This document shows positions 13,892-21,010 of a stretch of 21,010 nucleotides of DNA, one piece after another (position 1 is the first letter of the stretch; every line of letters begins with the position of its first letter). The notes below the pieces were generated by a model that had not been told where the DNA came from, did no database searches, and saw only the letters and a list, made by a program, of their open reading frames with translations. The stretch spans positions 1 to 21,010 of the forward strand of contig CALLQH010000317.1 in NCBI GenBank assembly GCA_938014945.1, read 5' to 3'. This DNA comes from an uncultured bacterium (GTDB taxonomy: Bacteria > Pseudomonadota > Alphaproteobacteria > SP197). Both the position numbers and the translations under genes were made by a program.

Positions 13892-15484
13892 ATGCAGCAC
13901 GATGTCGATGTGCTTGTGGTCGGAGCGGGCCCGGTGGGGCTGTTCCTGGCCTGCGACCTGGCGCGGCGCGGTATCGCCGTGCGCCTGGTCGACCGCAATG
14001 CCGGTCCGACGGACCTCTCCAAGGCACTGGGCATCCATGCCCGCACGCTGGAGGCCTTTCAGGACCTGGGCATCGCCCACACCGCCATCGCGCGTGGCCT
14101 GCCGATTCCGGCGGCCGCCTTCTACTCCCATCGCCGCCAGCTTGGCCGCGTGCGCTTCGAGCGGCTGGAGAGCCCCTTCCCCTTCCTTCTCGATCTCGAA
14201 CAGGGCCAGACCGAACGCCTGCTGATGGAGCATCTGGCGAGCCTGGGCGGGCGCGACGAGCGCAACTGCGCGCTGACCGGCTTCGAACAGGACGAGGACG
14301 GTGTCACCGCCACCCTGGAACACGGCGACGGAAGGCGCGAAACCTGCCGGGCACGTTACATGGTGGGCTGCGACGGTGCCCACAGCACCGTCCGCCATGG
14401 CCTGGGCCTGGGTTTTTCCGGCGAGGCGCTGCCATCGAACATGCTGCTCGCCGACGTCCGGCTGGAGTGGTCGATCCCCGGCAACGAGGTGGTGATCGCC
14501 TTTGCCGGCGGTTCCCTGCTTTTCGTTGCTCCCCTGGCATCGGGCCGGGCGCGCGTCATCGGCGATCTGCACTCCGACGTCGAGACGCCCGATCTTGCCA
14601 CAGTCCAGGCGATGCTCGACGAACGCAGTCCGGTCCCGGCACAGGCCAGCGATCCCGTCTGGCTGACCAACTTCCGCATCAGCGAGCGCCAGGTGGAGCG
14701 TTACCGCGAGCGCCGCGTCTTCCTGGCGGGCGATGCTGCCCATATCCACAGCCCGGCCGGCGGCCAGGGCATGAACACCGGCATTCAGGACGCCTACAAC
14801 CTGGCCTGGAAGCTGGCCCTGGCGGTGCAGGGCGTCGCGGCGCGCGGCCTGCTCGACAGCTACGATGCCGAACGGCGCCCCGTGGGCGCGCAGGTGCTGG
14901 CCCAGACCGGGCGCATGCTGCGCACCGCCCAGGTCGCCAGTCCGCTCGGCCGTTTCCTGCGCGACAGCGCCATGAGCCTGCTGATGCAGCGCCGGCGCGT
15001 GCAGCGCACGATCATCGGGCAGCTCTCCCAGCTTGCCGTCGCCTATGACGACAGCCCCATCGTGATGACCTCCTGGCACCATGCCCACCATGGCCTCCAC
15101 GCGGGCCAGCGCGCGCCCGACGGCCCGGTGGTGGAGGCCCGCAGCGCCACGGCGACCACCCTGTTCGAGGCCAAACGCGGCACCGGCCATGTCCTGCTGG
15201 GGTTCGGTGCGGGCGACGAGACAGGCCCCCTGCTGCAGGCCGCCGAGGCGGCGGTGGCACGCCACGGCGATACGGTGCGCGCCCTGCTCGTCATGCCCGG
15301 CGAGGGCAACCCGCCCGCCGGCTTCAGCCATGTCGATCCCGGCGGCAAGCTGCACGGCCGCTACGGCGCCTCGGCGCCCAGCCTCTACTGCATCCGCCCG
15401 GACGGCTACATCGGCCTTGCCTGCCGCCCGCCTGACATCGGAGCGGTCGGCCGCTATTTCGCGCGCATCTTCCGTTCCGATTGA
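13892..15484 (+). CDS. FAD-dependent aromatic-ring-type monooxygenase (PheA/TfdB/MhpA-like)
   Basis: This encodes 530 residues from the ATG at 13892, 7 bases after AGAGGA; the GTG at 13871 would add seven residues but lies upstream of that site. It is a group A flavoprotein hydroxylase. The dinucleotide-binding motif is VVGAGPVGLFLA (GAGPVG at 11-16), the DG motif is GCDGAHSTVR (159-168), and the FAD-ribityl motif is FLAGDAAH (277-284), followed by IHSPAGGQGMNTGIQDAYNL. The last 120 or so residues form the thioredoxin-like C-terminal domain common in this family. Such enzymes hydroxylate phenols, polyketides or similar rings with NAD(P)H and oxygen. It is followed after 55 bases by a thioesterase and an MFS gene, so the substrate may reach it as, or leave as, a CoA ester. 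The substrate is not determined. Confidence 0.9.
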   Translation: MQHDVDVLVVGAGPVGLFLACDLARRGIAVRLVDRNAGPTDLSKALGIHARTLEAFQDLGIAHTAIARGLPIPAAAFYSHRRQLGRVRFERLESPFPFLLDLEQGQTERLLMEHLASLGGRDERNCALTGFEQDEDGVTATLEHGDGRRETCRARYMVGCDGAHSTVRHGLGLGFSGEALPSNMLLADVRLEWSIPGNEVVIAFAGGSLLFVAPLASGRARVIGDLHSDVETPDLATVQAMLDERSPVPAQASDPVWLTNFRISERQVERYRERRVFLAGDAAHIHSPAGGQGMNTGIQDAYNLAWKLALAVQGVAARGLLDSYDAERRPVGAQVLAQTGRMLRTAQVASPLGRFLRDSAMSLLMQRRRVQRTIIGQLSQLAVAYDDSPIVMTSWHHAHHGLHAGQRAPDGPVVEARSATATTLFEAKRGTGHVLLGFGAGDETGPLLQAAEAAVARHGDTVRALLVMPGEGNPPAGFSHVDPGGKLHGRYGASAPSLYCIRPDGYIGLACRPPDIGAVGRYFARIFRSD

Positions 15485-15539
15485 GCGCAGCGGCAAGGCG
15501 CGCCATAAGGCGGGCCGGGGTACGCAAGGGGGCTTTGCC

Positions 15540-16043
15540 ATGAACCAGGGATCCGCGCCGGTGGAGCACACCGGCCTCGATGTCGTCGTGAAGCCGGAGT
15601 GGATCGATTTCAACGGCCACATGAACATCGCCTATTACGTCGCGGCCTTCGACCTGGCGACCGACAACCTGTTCCGCATCGTCACGCCCGACATCTGGGA
15701 CGGCGACACCTTCCTTGGCGGCTTCTATGCCGTGGAGATGCACATCACCTACGAGCGCGAACTCTACGAAGGCCAGCCCCTGCGCTTCACGACCCAGCTT
15801 CTGGGCGTGGACGACAAGCGCCTGCACTTCTTTCACCGCATGTACCACGCGCAGGACGGCTATCTGGCCGCCACCAACGAGCTGCTGTTCCTGTGCGTCG
15901 ACCGCACGACGCGGCGCGCCGGCCCGATGGCGCAGCATCACTTCGATATCTGGGAAAAGCTGGCGCAGCGCCATGCCCTGCTGTCGAGGCCCCAGCAGGT
16001 GGGCCGTGTCATGTCCGTCAAATCGAGGAAGCCCGGCCGATGA
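15540..16043 (+). CDS. Hotdog-fold acyl-CoA thioesterase (4HBT-like)
   Basis: This encodes 167 residues from the ATG at 15540. It is a single hotdog domain with the active-site signature WIDFNGHMNIAYY (Asp23, His27, Asn29), followed by strands VEMHITYERELYEGQPLRF and HFFHRMYHAQDGYLAATNELLFLCVD. It releases CoA from an acyl-CoA in the cytoplasm. Similar single-domain enzymes appear in carnitine or betaine pathways and in aromatic acid catabolism; nothing here decides between these. It lies 55 bases after the monooxygenase, and its stop overlaps the MFS start in an ATGA, so it is translated together with a transporter. The family is clear and the substrate is unknown. Confidence 0.88.
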   Translation: MNQGSAPVEHTGLDVVVKPEWIDFNGHMNIAYYVAAFDLATDNLFRIVTPDIWDGDTFLGGFYAVEMHITYERELYEGQPLRFTTQLLGVDDKRLHFFHRMYHAQDGYLAATNELLFLCVDRTTRRAGPMAQHHFDIWEKLAQRHALLSRPQQVGRVMSVKSRKPGR

Positions 16044-17269
16044 ACACGCCCAACGACCTCGTCCGTCCGGAAATCGATGCCGGCTCGCCGCCGCAGCCCG
16101 AGCCGCTGCCCCTGACGCCCGCGCAGATGCGGCGCAGCCTGGGCGCGGTGATCGCCAGCGCCTTTGCCGCCTCGCTCACCTTCTCGGTCTGCATGCCGCT
16201 GCTGGCGCTGATCCTGGAGCGGCGCGACACGCCCGACATCATCATCGGCCTGAACACGGCGGCCTCGCCCGCGGGCCTGCTGATCTTCACCGTCCTGATG
16301 CCCAGGATCGTGGCGCGCCTTGGCACCATGCGCGCGCTCTATCTGGGCTTCATCCTGATGATCTTCTCGATCGTCCTGTTCCCGGTACTCGACAACGTGT
16401 GGCTCTGGTTCCCGCTGCGCTTCCTGATGGGCATCGGCATCGCCATCCACTGGGTGGTGAGCGAGACCTGGATCAACACCCTGGTCGACAACCGCATCCG
16501 CGGGCGCGTCATGGGCATCTATGTCACCGCGCTCTCTGCCGGTGCGCTGGTCGGCGTCCTGACGCTCTATCTGGTCGGCTCGGAGGGCACCGATCCCTTC
16601 TTCATCATCGCCGCGGTGATGGCCATGGGCGTCATGCCGCTGGTGCTGGCGCGCGATCTGGCGCCGGGTATCGCCGTCCACGAGAGCTTCGGCCTGTTCG
16701 CGGCCATGCGGCGGGCCCCGACCGTGATGTCGGCGGCGCTGACCGACGGCTTCGTGATGGGCGCGCTGTTTGCCTTCTTCCTGATCTATGCCCAGCGCAT
16801 GGGCTTCGACGAGGAGAACGCGCTGATCATGTTCATCGTGCTCTCGGTCGGCAATGCGACGCTGCAATACCTGGTCGGCATGCTCGCCGACCGCTTCAAC
16901 AAGCGCGCCCTGCTGATCGTCTTTGCCCTGCTGGTCGCCGGCGGCACGGCCATGCTGCCCTTCGCCATGGCCGATCCCCTGCTGCTGTGGCCCACCCTGT
17001 TCCTTTGGGGCGGCATCATGGGCGGCATCTATACCTGCGGCATCGCGCTGATCGGAGAACGCTTCCGCCGCGACGAACTGGCCGCCGCCAACGCCAGCTT
17101 CATCTTCACCTACGAGTTCGGCCATCTGCTCGGCCCGGCCGTGGCGGGAATCGCGATGGCGATCTGGGATCCGCACGGCTTGATTGTGATTGCCGTGGGC
17201 GCAGGGTTGCTGTTCGCAGTGGTTGCATCGGTGCGGCAAGTCCGAATTGGCAGGAAGGCTGTCCAATAA
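16040..17269 (+). CDS. MFS transporter (YcaD/UMF-like)
   Basis: This encodes 409 residues from the ATG at 16040, overlapping the thioesterase stop by 4 bases. After a 30-residue Pro-rich cytoplasmic N-terminus there are about twelve membrane helices. The loop between helices 2 and 3 reads MPRIVARLGTMRAL, a variant of the MFS motif GxLxDRxGRR, and the equivalent in the second half is GMLADRFNKRAL. WVVSETWINTLVDNRIRGRVMGIY is typical of the YcaD-like branch. Its place in the operon suggests import of the monooxygenase/thioesterase substrate or export of the product. The last 30 or so codons have more T and A at third positions (TTG, ATT, GTT) than the rest of the gene. Confidence 0.9.
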   Translation: MNTPNDLVRPEIDAGSPPQPEPLPLTPAQMRRSLGAVIASAFAASLTFSVCMPLLALILERRDTPDIIIGLNTAASPAGLLIFTVLMPRIVARLGTMRALYLGFILMIFSIVLFPVLDNVWLWFPLRFLMGIGIAIHWVVSETWINTLVDNRIRGRVMGIYVTALSAGALVGVLTLYLVGSEGTDPFFIIAAVMAMGVMPLVLARDLAPGIAVHESFGLFAAMRRAPTVMSAALTDGFVMGALFAFFLIYAQRMGFDEENALIMFIVLSVGNATLQYLVGMLADRFNKRALLIVFALLVAGGTAMLPFAMADPLLLWPTLFLWGGIMGGIYTCGIALIGERFRRDELAAANASFIFTYEFGHLLGPAVAGIAMAIWDPHGLIVIAVGAGLLFAVVASVRQVRIGRKAVQ

Positions 17270-17378
17270 GGTGCGGATTCCAAACAACTGGACCGCGATG
17301 CAGGGTCGTGCCTATGCTGTTTGAAGATCGGCACACCCCAAGTAGCCGGCAATACTCGCATCCATGGGAGGGCACATG

Positions 17379-18398
17379 ATGCAACCACTCAAGACAATCG
17401 CACTAACCTTTGCAGCCGTTCTGCTGGCCGGACAGGCCTACGCCGGAGCGACTCTGGACGGCATCAAGGCCAACGGCACGCTGCGTTGCGGCGTTTCGGG
17501 CAGCCTCGCCGGATTCTCGCTGCCTGACAGCCAGGGCGTCATGCAGGGTCTGGACGCCGATGTCTGCCGCGCCGTTGCCGCAGCCATCCTGGGCGACTCC
17601 GAGAAGGTGGAGTTCGTTGCGCTTTCGGCCCAGCAGCGCTTCACCGCCCTGCAGTCGGGCGAGGTCGACCTGCTCTCGCGCAACACCACCTGGACCCTGA
17701 CCCGCGATACCTCGCTGGGTCTCGACTTCACGGGTGTCACCTTCTACGACGGTCAGGGCTTCATGGTCCCGACCTCGCTGGGCGTCTCCTCGGTCAGCGA
17801 ACTCGACGGCGCCGCAGTCTGCGTGCAGACCGGCACGACGACCGAAAAGAACCTCACCGACTTCTTCCGCGCGACCGGCATGAGCTTCCAGCCGGTCGTC
17901 TTCGAGGGCTTCGAGGAGTCGGTCACGGCCTTCATCAACGGCCGTTGCGACGCCTACACCACGGACGCTTCGGGCCTTGCCTCGATCCGCGTTTCCAACG
18001 TGGAAAACCCGAACGACTACGTCATCCTGCCCGAGATCATCTCCAAGGAGCCGCTCGGCCCCGTCGTGCGTAACGACGACGGCGAGCTGTTCGATATCGT
18101 CCGCTGGACGGTCTTTGCGATGCTGAACGCCGAAGAGGCCGGCATCACCTCGGAGAACATCGACAGCTTCAAGGGCAGCGAAGATCCCAACATCGCGCGC
18201 ATCGTGGGCGACGAGCCCGGCATGGGCGCGGCCATGGGCATCGACGATACCTGGGCCTACAACGTCATCTCGCAGGTGGGCAACTACGGCGAGGTGTTCG
18301 AGCGCAATGTCGGCGCCAGCACCCCGCTGGGCTTCCAGCGCGGCATCAACGCCCTGTGGACCCAGGGCGGCCTGATGTACGGCCCGCCGATCCGCTGA
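17379..18398 (+). CDS. aapJ: General L-amino acid ABC transporter, periplasmic binding protein
   Basis: This encodes 339 residues from the ATG at 17379, 6 bases after GGAGGG. The ATGs at 17376 and 17364 are in frame but too close to, or before, that site. The signal peptide is MQPLKTIALTFAAVLLAGQAYAG. The mature protein follows the AapJ type closely: LRCGVSGSLAGFSLPDSQG, GLDADVCRAVAAAIL, RFTALQSGEVDLLSRNTTWT, then YDGQGFMVP and a C-terminal GFQRGINALW. It binds amino acids of broad specificity in the periplasm and hands them to the AapQM permease. About 110 bases upstream separate it from the MFS gene; I see only weak promoter-like hexamers there. Directly downstream lies a strong hairpin, which fits the usual higher expression of binding proteins. 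Confidence 0.93.
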   Translation: MQPLKTIALTFAAVLLAGQAYAGATLDGIKANGTLRCGVSGSLAGFSLPDSQGVMQGLDADVCRAVAAAILGDSEKVEFVALSAQQRFTALQSGEVDLLSRNTTWTLTRDTSLGLDFTGVTFYDGQGFMVPTSLGVSSVSELDGAAVCVQTGTTTEKNLTDFFRATGMSFQPVVFEGFEESVTAFINGRCDAYTTDASGLASIRVSNVENPNDYVILPEIISKEPLGPVVRNDDGELFDIVRWTVFAMLNAEEAGITSENIDSFKGSEDPNIARIVGDEPGMGAAMGIDDTWAYNVISQVGNYGEVFERNVGASTPLGFQRGINALWTQGGLMYGPPIR

Positions 18399-18412
18399 TC
18401 GAAACCCGCTTC

Positions 18413-18443
18413 ACCGCCGTCCGGAACCTTTCCGGGCGGCGGT
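18413..18443 (+). terminator. Intercistronic hairpin between aapJ and aapQ
   Basis: A 14-bp stem (18413-18426 with 18430-18443, one G.U pair) with a 3-base CCT loop begins 14 bases after the aapJ stop. It is followed by GTCGGTTTCC, not a proper T tract, so it should only partly terminate or should protect the aapJ end of the mRNA from decay. Similar hairpins after binding-protein genes make the binding protein more abundant than the permeases. Confidence 0.55.
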
Positions 18444-18456
18444 GTCGGTTTCCATC

Positions 18457-19653
18457 ATGACGATCCAGCATCAAACATCCGACGTTCAGGCCGCCGCCCC
18501 GGCGCGCGCGGCCTTCTACAATGACCCCACCGTGCGCGCGATCTTCTGGCAGGTGGTGGTCTGCGGCGCGGTCCTGGCCCTGATCGGCTATCTGGTCTCC
18601 AACGCGCTGGACAACCTCGCGCGCCAGAACATCGCCTCGGGCTTCGGCTTCCTCGACCTGCCCGCCGGCTTCGCCATCGGCGAGGGCGTGATCGACTACG
18701 AGCCTTCCAACACCTATCTGCGCGCCATCGTCATCGGCCTGCTGAACACCATCAAGGTGGCGGTGGCCGGCATCATCTTCGCCACGATCATCGGCGTGAT
18801 CGTGGGCGTGGCACGGCTTTCGCCCAACTGGCTGATCGCCCGCTTTGCCACCGTCTACATCGAATCGCTGCGCAACGTGCCGCTGCTGCTGCAGCTCTTC
18901 TTCTGGTACGCGCTGCTGGTCGAGGCCCTGCCCGTCGCGCGCGAGGCCTACGGCCCGATCCTGGGCTTCTACCTGTCGAACCGGGGCCTCAACGTGCCGC
19001 TGCCCCACGACATCGGCTTCGTCTTTCCGCTGATCGGCCTGGCTCTCGCCATCGCCGGTTCGGCCTGGCTCTACCGGCGCAACAAGCGCATCCACGATGC
19101 CACGGGCGAGACGCCCAACACGATTCTGCCGGTCCTCATCATGCTGCTGGTCTTCCCCGTGCTGGGCTGGATCGTCGGCGGCTTTCCGACCGAGTTCGAC
19201 ACGCCCGAACTGGGGGGCTTCTCCTTCAAGGGCGGCGGTGTCGTTTCGGCCGAGTTCATGGCCCTCTGGCTGGGCCTCACCCTCTACACCGCCTCCTTCA
19301 TCGCCGAGATCGTGAGGAGCGGCATCCAGGCCGTGACCAAGGGCCAGTGGGAGGCCGCCGGGGCGCTGGGCCTGCGACGCAGCCAGATCCTGCGTTTCGT
19401 GGTCCTGCCCCAGGCGCTGCGCGTGATCATCCCGCCGACCACCAGCCAGTACCTGAACCTGACCAAGAACAGCTCGCTGGCCGTCGCCATCGGCTATCCC
19501 GACATCGTCTCGGTCGCGGGCACGACTCTGAACCAGACCGGCCAGGCCATCGAGGGCATCGCCATCATCATGGCGGTCTATCTGACGCTGAGCCTTTCGA
19601 TCTCGGCCTTCATGAACTGGTACAACAAGAAGATCGCGCTGGTGGACCGCTGA
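18457..19653 (+). CDS. aapQ: General L-amino acid ABC transporter, permease subunit
   Basis: This encodes 398 residues from the ATG at 18457; a GTG at 18442 lies inside the intercistronic hairpin and is less likely. It belongs to the HisMQ-type permeases but is longer, as usual for AapQ. A first helix starts near residue 30, the transport domain opens with YLRAIVIGLLNTIKVAVAG, and ESLRNVPLLLQLFFWYALLVEALP follows. A long periplasmic and helical insertion of about 130 residues comes before the conserved EAA loop, which begins at Glu299 (EAAGALGLRRSQILRFVVLPQAL) and contacts the ATPase. It forms the inner-membrane channel with AapM. The aapM start follows its stop after a single base. Confidence 0.93.
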   Translation: MTIQHQTSDVQAAAPARAAFYNDPTVRAIFWQVVVCGAVLALIGYLVSNALDNLARQNIASGFGFLDLPAGFAIGEGVIDYEPSNTYLRAIVIGLLNTIKVAVAGIIFATIIGVIVGVARLSPNWLIARFATVYIESLRNVPLLLQLFFWYALLVEALPVAREAYGPILGFYLSNRGLNVPLPHDIGFVFPLIGLALAIAGSAWLYRRNKRIHDATGETPNTILPVLIMLLVFPVLGWIVGGFPTEFDTPELGGFSFKGGGVVSAEFMALWLGLTLYTASFIAEIVRSGIQAVTKGQWEAAGALGLRRSQILRFVVLPQALRVIIPPTTSQYLNLTKNSSLAVAIGYPDIVSVAGTTLNQTGQAIEGIAIIMAVYLTLSLSISAFMNWYNKKIALVDR

Positions 19654-19654
19654 G

Positions 19655-20764
19655 ATGACCGAGCGCACCGTACAGCCCCACGAGGACTGGAGCCGCCCGC
19701 CGCCCGCGACCACCGGCGTCATCGGCTGGATGCGCAAGAACCTGTTCAGCACCTGGCTGAACAGCCTGATGACGCTGGGCGCGCTCTATGTCCTGGTGAC
19801 CACGATCCCGGGCCTCTTCCAGTGGGCCTTCATCGACGCCATCTGGGGCGATAACCCGCCCGAGGTCTGCAAGAACGTCCCCGGCGCCTGCTGGTCGTTC
19901 ATCTACGAGAAATACCGCTTCATCCTGTTCGGCGTGTACCCGTGGGAGGAACACTGGCGGCCGCTGCTGGCCATGATCATCTTCCTGACCCTGATCTTCG
20001 GGTCCTGCATCAAGCCGCTGTGGGTGCTGGGCAAGTGGATCATCCTGATCTGGGTCGTCGGTCTGGTCATGGTCGGCGTGCTGATGTGGGGCGGCGTCCT
20101 GGGCATGGAATATGTCGACCAGTCGCAGTGGGGCGGCCTGCCGCTGACCCTGTTCCTGGCGACCTTCGGCGCCGTGCTTTCCTTCCCGCTGGCGATCCTG
20201 CTGGCGCTGGGCCGGCGCTCCGAGATGCCCGCGATCAAGGCGATCTGCGTCGCCTACATCGAGCTGATCCGCGGCGTGCCGCTGATCTCGATCCTGTTCA
20301 TGGCCTCGGTCATGTTCCCGCTGTTCCTGCCCACCGGCGTCTCCATCGACAAGCTGCTGCGCGCCGTCGTCGGCCTGATCCTGTTCTCGGCGGCCTATGG
20401 CGCCGAGATCGTGCGCGGCGGCCTGCAGGCGATCCCGCGCGGCCAGTACGAGGCCGCCGACGCCATGGGCCTTTCCTACTGGCAGAAGATGGGCAAGGTG
20501 ATCCTGCCCCAGGCCCTGCGCATCACCATCCCGCCGATGGTCAACGGTTTCATCGGCGGCTTCAAGGACACCTCGCTGGTGCTGATCATCGGCCTGTTCG
20601 ATCTGCTCTACACGACCCGCCTTGCCTTCCAGGACATCAACTGGCGGCCCTATTTCGTGGAGGGCTACGTCTTCTGCGCCCTGATCTACTTCTGCTTCTG
20701 CTTCTTCATGTCGCGCTACAGCCAGTGGCTCGAGCGCGATCTGGCCAAGGGCCAGAACTACTAG
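19655..20764 (+). CDS. aapM: General L-amino acid ABC transporter, permease subunit
   Basis: This encodes 369 residues from the ATG at 19655, one base after the aapQ stop, so translation is probably coupled. After a first helix and a periplasmic loop with two Cys (VCKNVPGACW), further helices lead to the transport domain GLPLTLFLATFGAVLSFPLAILLALGRRS and then YIELIRGVPLISILFM. The EAA loop begins at Glu266 (EAADAMGLSYWQKMGKVILPQAL). The C-terminal QWLERDLAKGQ is typical of the family. It pairs with AapQ to form the channel and with AapP for energy. Length and motifs are normal. Confidence 0.93.
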   Translation: MTERTVQPHEDWSRPPPATTGVIGWMRKNLFSTWLNSLMTLGALYVLVTTIPGLFQWAFIDAIWGDNPPEVCKNVPGACWSFIYEKYRFILFGVYPWEEHWRPLLAMIIFLTLIFGSCIKPLWVLGKWIILIWVVGLVMVGVLMWGGVLGMEYVDQSQWGGLPLTLFLATFGAVLSFPLAILLALGRRSEMPAIKAICVAYIELIRGVPLISILFMASVMFPLFLPTGVSIDKLLRAVVGLILFSAAYGAEIVRGGLQAIPRGQYEAADAMGLSYWQKMGKVILPQALRITIPPMVNGFIGGFKDTSLVLIIGLFDLLYTTRLAFQDINWRPYFVEGYVFCALIYFCFCFFMSRYSQWLERDLAKGQNY

Positions 20765-20786
20765 CCGGAATCCCCAGGAGGTCGCC

Positions 20787-21010
20787 ATGGCCGCAGCCGC
20801 CGAGTCCAACGCCCAAGCCAAGCCCGCCGAGGGTTTCGCCGTCGAACTGCGCCACGTCCACAAGTGGTACGGCGAGTTCCATGTGCTGAAAGACATCAAC
20901 CTTGAGGTCCGCCTGGGCGAGCGTGTGGTGGTCTGCGGCCCCTCGGGCTCGGGCAAGTCGACCATGATCCGATGCATCAACCGCCTGGAGGAACACCAGC
21001 GCGGCAACAT
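20787..21010 (+). CDS. aapP: General L-amino acid ABC transporter, ATP-binding subunit (5' part)
   Basis: The window ends after 74 codons. The ATG at 20787 follows a perfect AGGAGG by 5 bases, which decides the start. After a 17-residue Ala-rich leader the ATPase begins with VELRHVHKWYGEFHVLKDINLEV, typical of polar amino acid ATPases (aromatic A-loop Tyr28). Walker A is GPSGSGKS (51-58), fully canonical, unlike the ATPase at 3063. The gene is the fourth of the aap operon, 22 bases after aapM, and powers AapQM in the cytoplasm. The rest of the protein lies beyond the edge. Confidence 0.92.
   Translation, partial: MAAAAESNAQAKPAEGFAVELRHVHKWYGEFHVLKDINLEVRLGERVVVCGPSGSGKSTMIRCINRLEEHQRGN

Noticed and set aside
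11892..14027. Very long minus-strand open frame across DMT paralog 2 and the PhyH gene
   Set aside because: It covers two well-supported genes in other frames. Its translation is low-complexity and matches no fold I recognise.
15938..17287. Minus-strand open frame opposite the MFS gene
   Set aside because: Its composition is dominated by His, Gln, Asp and Arg, the usual mirror image of a hydrophobic transporter, with no start signal.
1..21010. CRISPR array, tRNA, insertion sequence or phage module
   Set aside because: No regularly spaced direct repeats, no tRNA cloverleaf, no transposase or integrase motifs were found on either strand.

Overview
The window is GC-rich, densely coding DNA that looks like an alphaproteobacterial chromosome, probably from a Rhodospirillales-like lineage. 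The reasons are a complete aapJQM order with the start of aapP, a MeaB-type GTPase, heavy use of G/C at third codon positions, GTG and TTG starts, and many 4-base gene overlaps. I see no tRNA, rRNA, CRISPR array, insertion sequence or phage gene. This is ordinary chromosome plus a few accessory-looking operons.

Layout. 1-341 holds the 3' end of an AsmA-like gene. 385-2977 (minus strand) holds meaB, a small Sel1-repeat protein and a secreted HEAT-repeat protein. 3063-5843 (plus) holds an orphan ABC ATPase with degenerate motifs, a GT1-type glycosyltransferase and a small cupin; the last two overlap. 5848-8356 (minus) is a tight three-gene operon: a duplicated DUF1538 membrane protein followed by two different PII-like proteins, each pair overlapping by 4 bases. 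8357-8829 is the only long gene-free stretch. It carries a perfect CRP-type palindrome, a -10-like hexamer and a strongly folded RNA candidate ending in a U-rich tract, all oriented toward the DUF1538/PII operon. 8830-10956 (plus) is a large exported protein with Sel1 repeats and an unrecognised C-terminal region. 10963-12802 (minus) is a tandem pair of closely similar EamA/DMT transporters. 12942-17269 (plus) holds a PhyH-type dioxygenase, an aromatic-ring-type FAD monooxygenase, a hotdog thioesterase and an MFS transporter, with a 19-bp palindrome before the monooxygenase. 17379-21010 (plus) is the general L-amino acid ABC uptake operon, cut off inside aapP.

How the genes may work together. 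The aap genes form one uptake machine. The monooxygenase, thioesterase and MFS genes look like a small catabolic or modification operon. The DUF1538 and PII-like genes look like a membrane transporter with its own signal-sensing regulators. The most interesting part is the 8509-8715 element upstream of them: five of the pairs in its stems are G.U on the minus strand and would be A.C mismatches on the plus strand. This suggests a minus-strand functional RNA, either a small RNA or a cis-regulatory leader, possibly controlled by a CRP/FNR-family activator. I could not assign it to a known RNA family.
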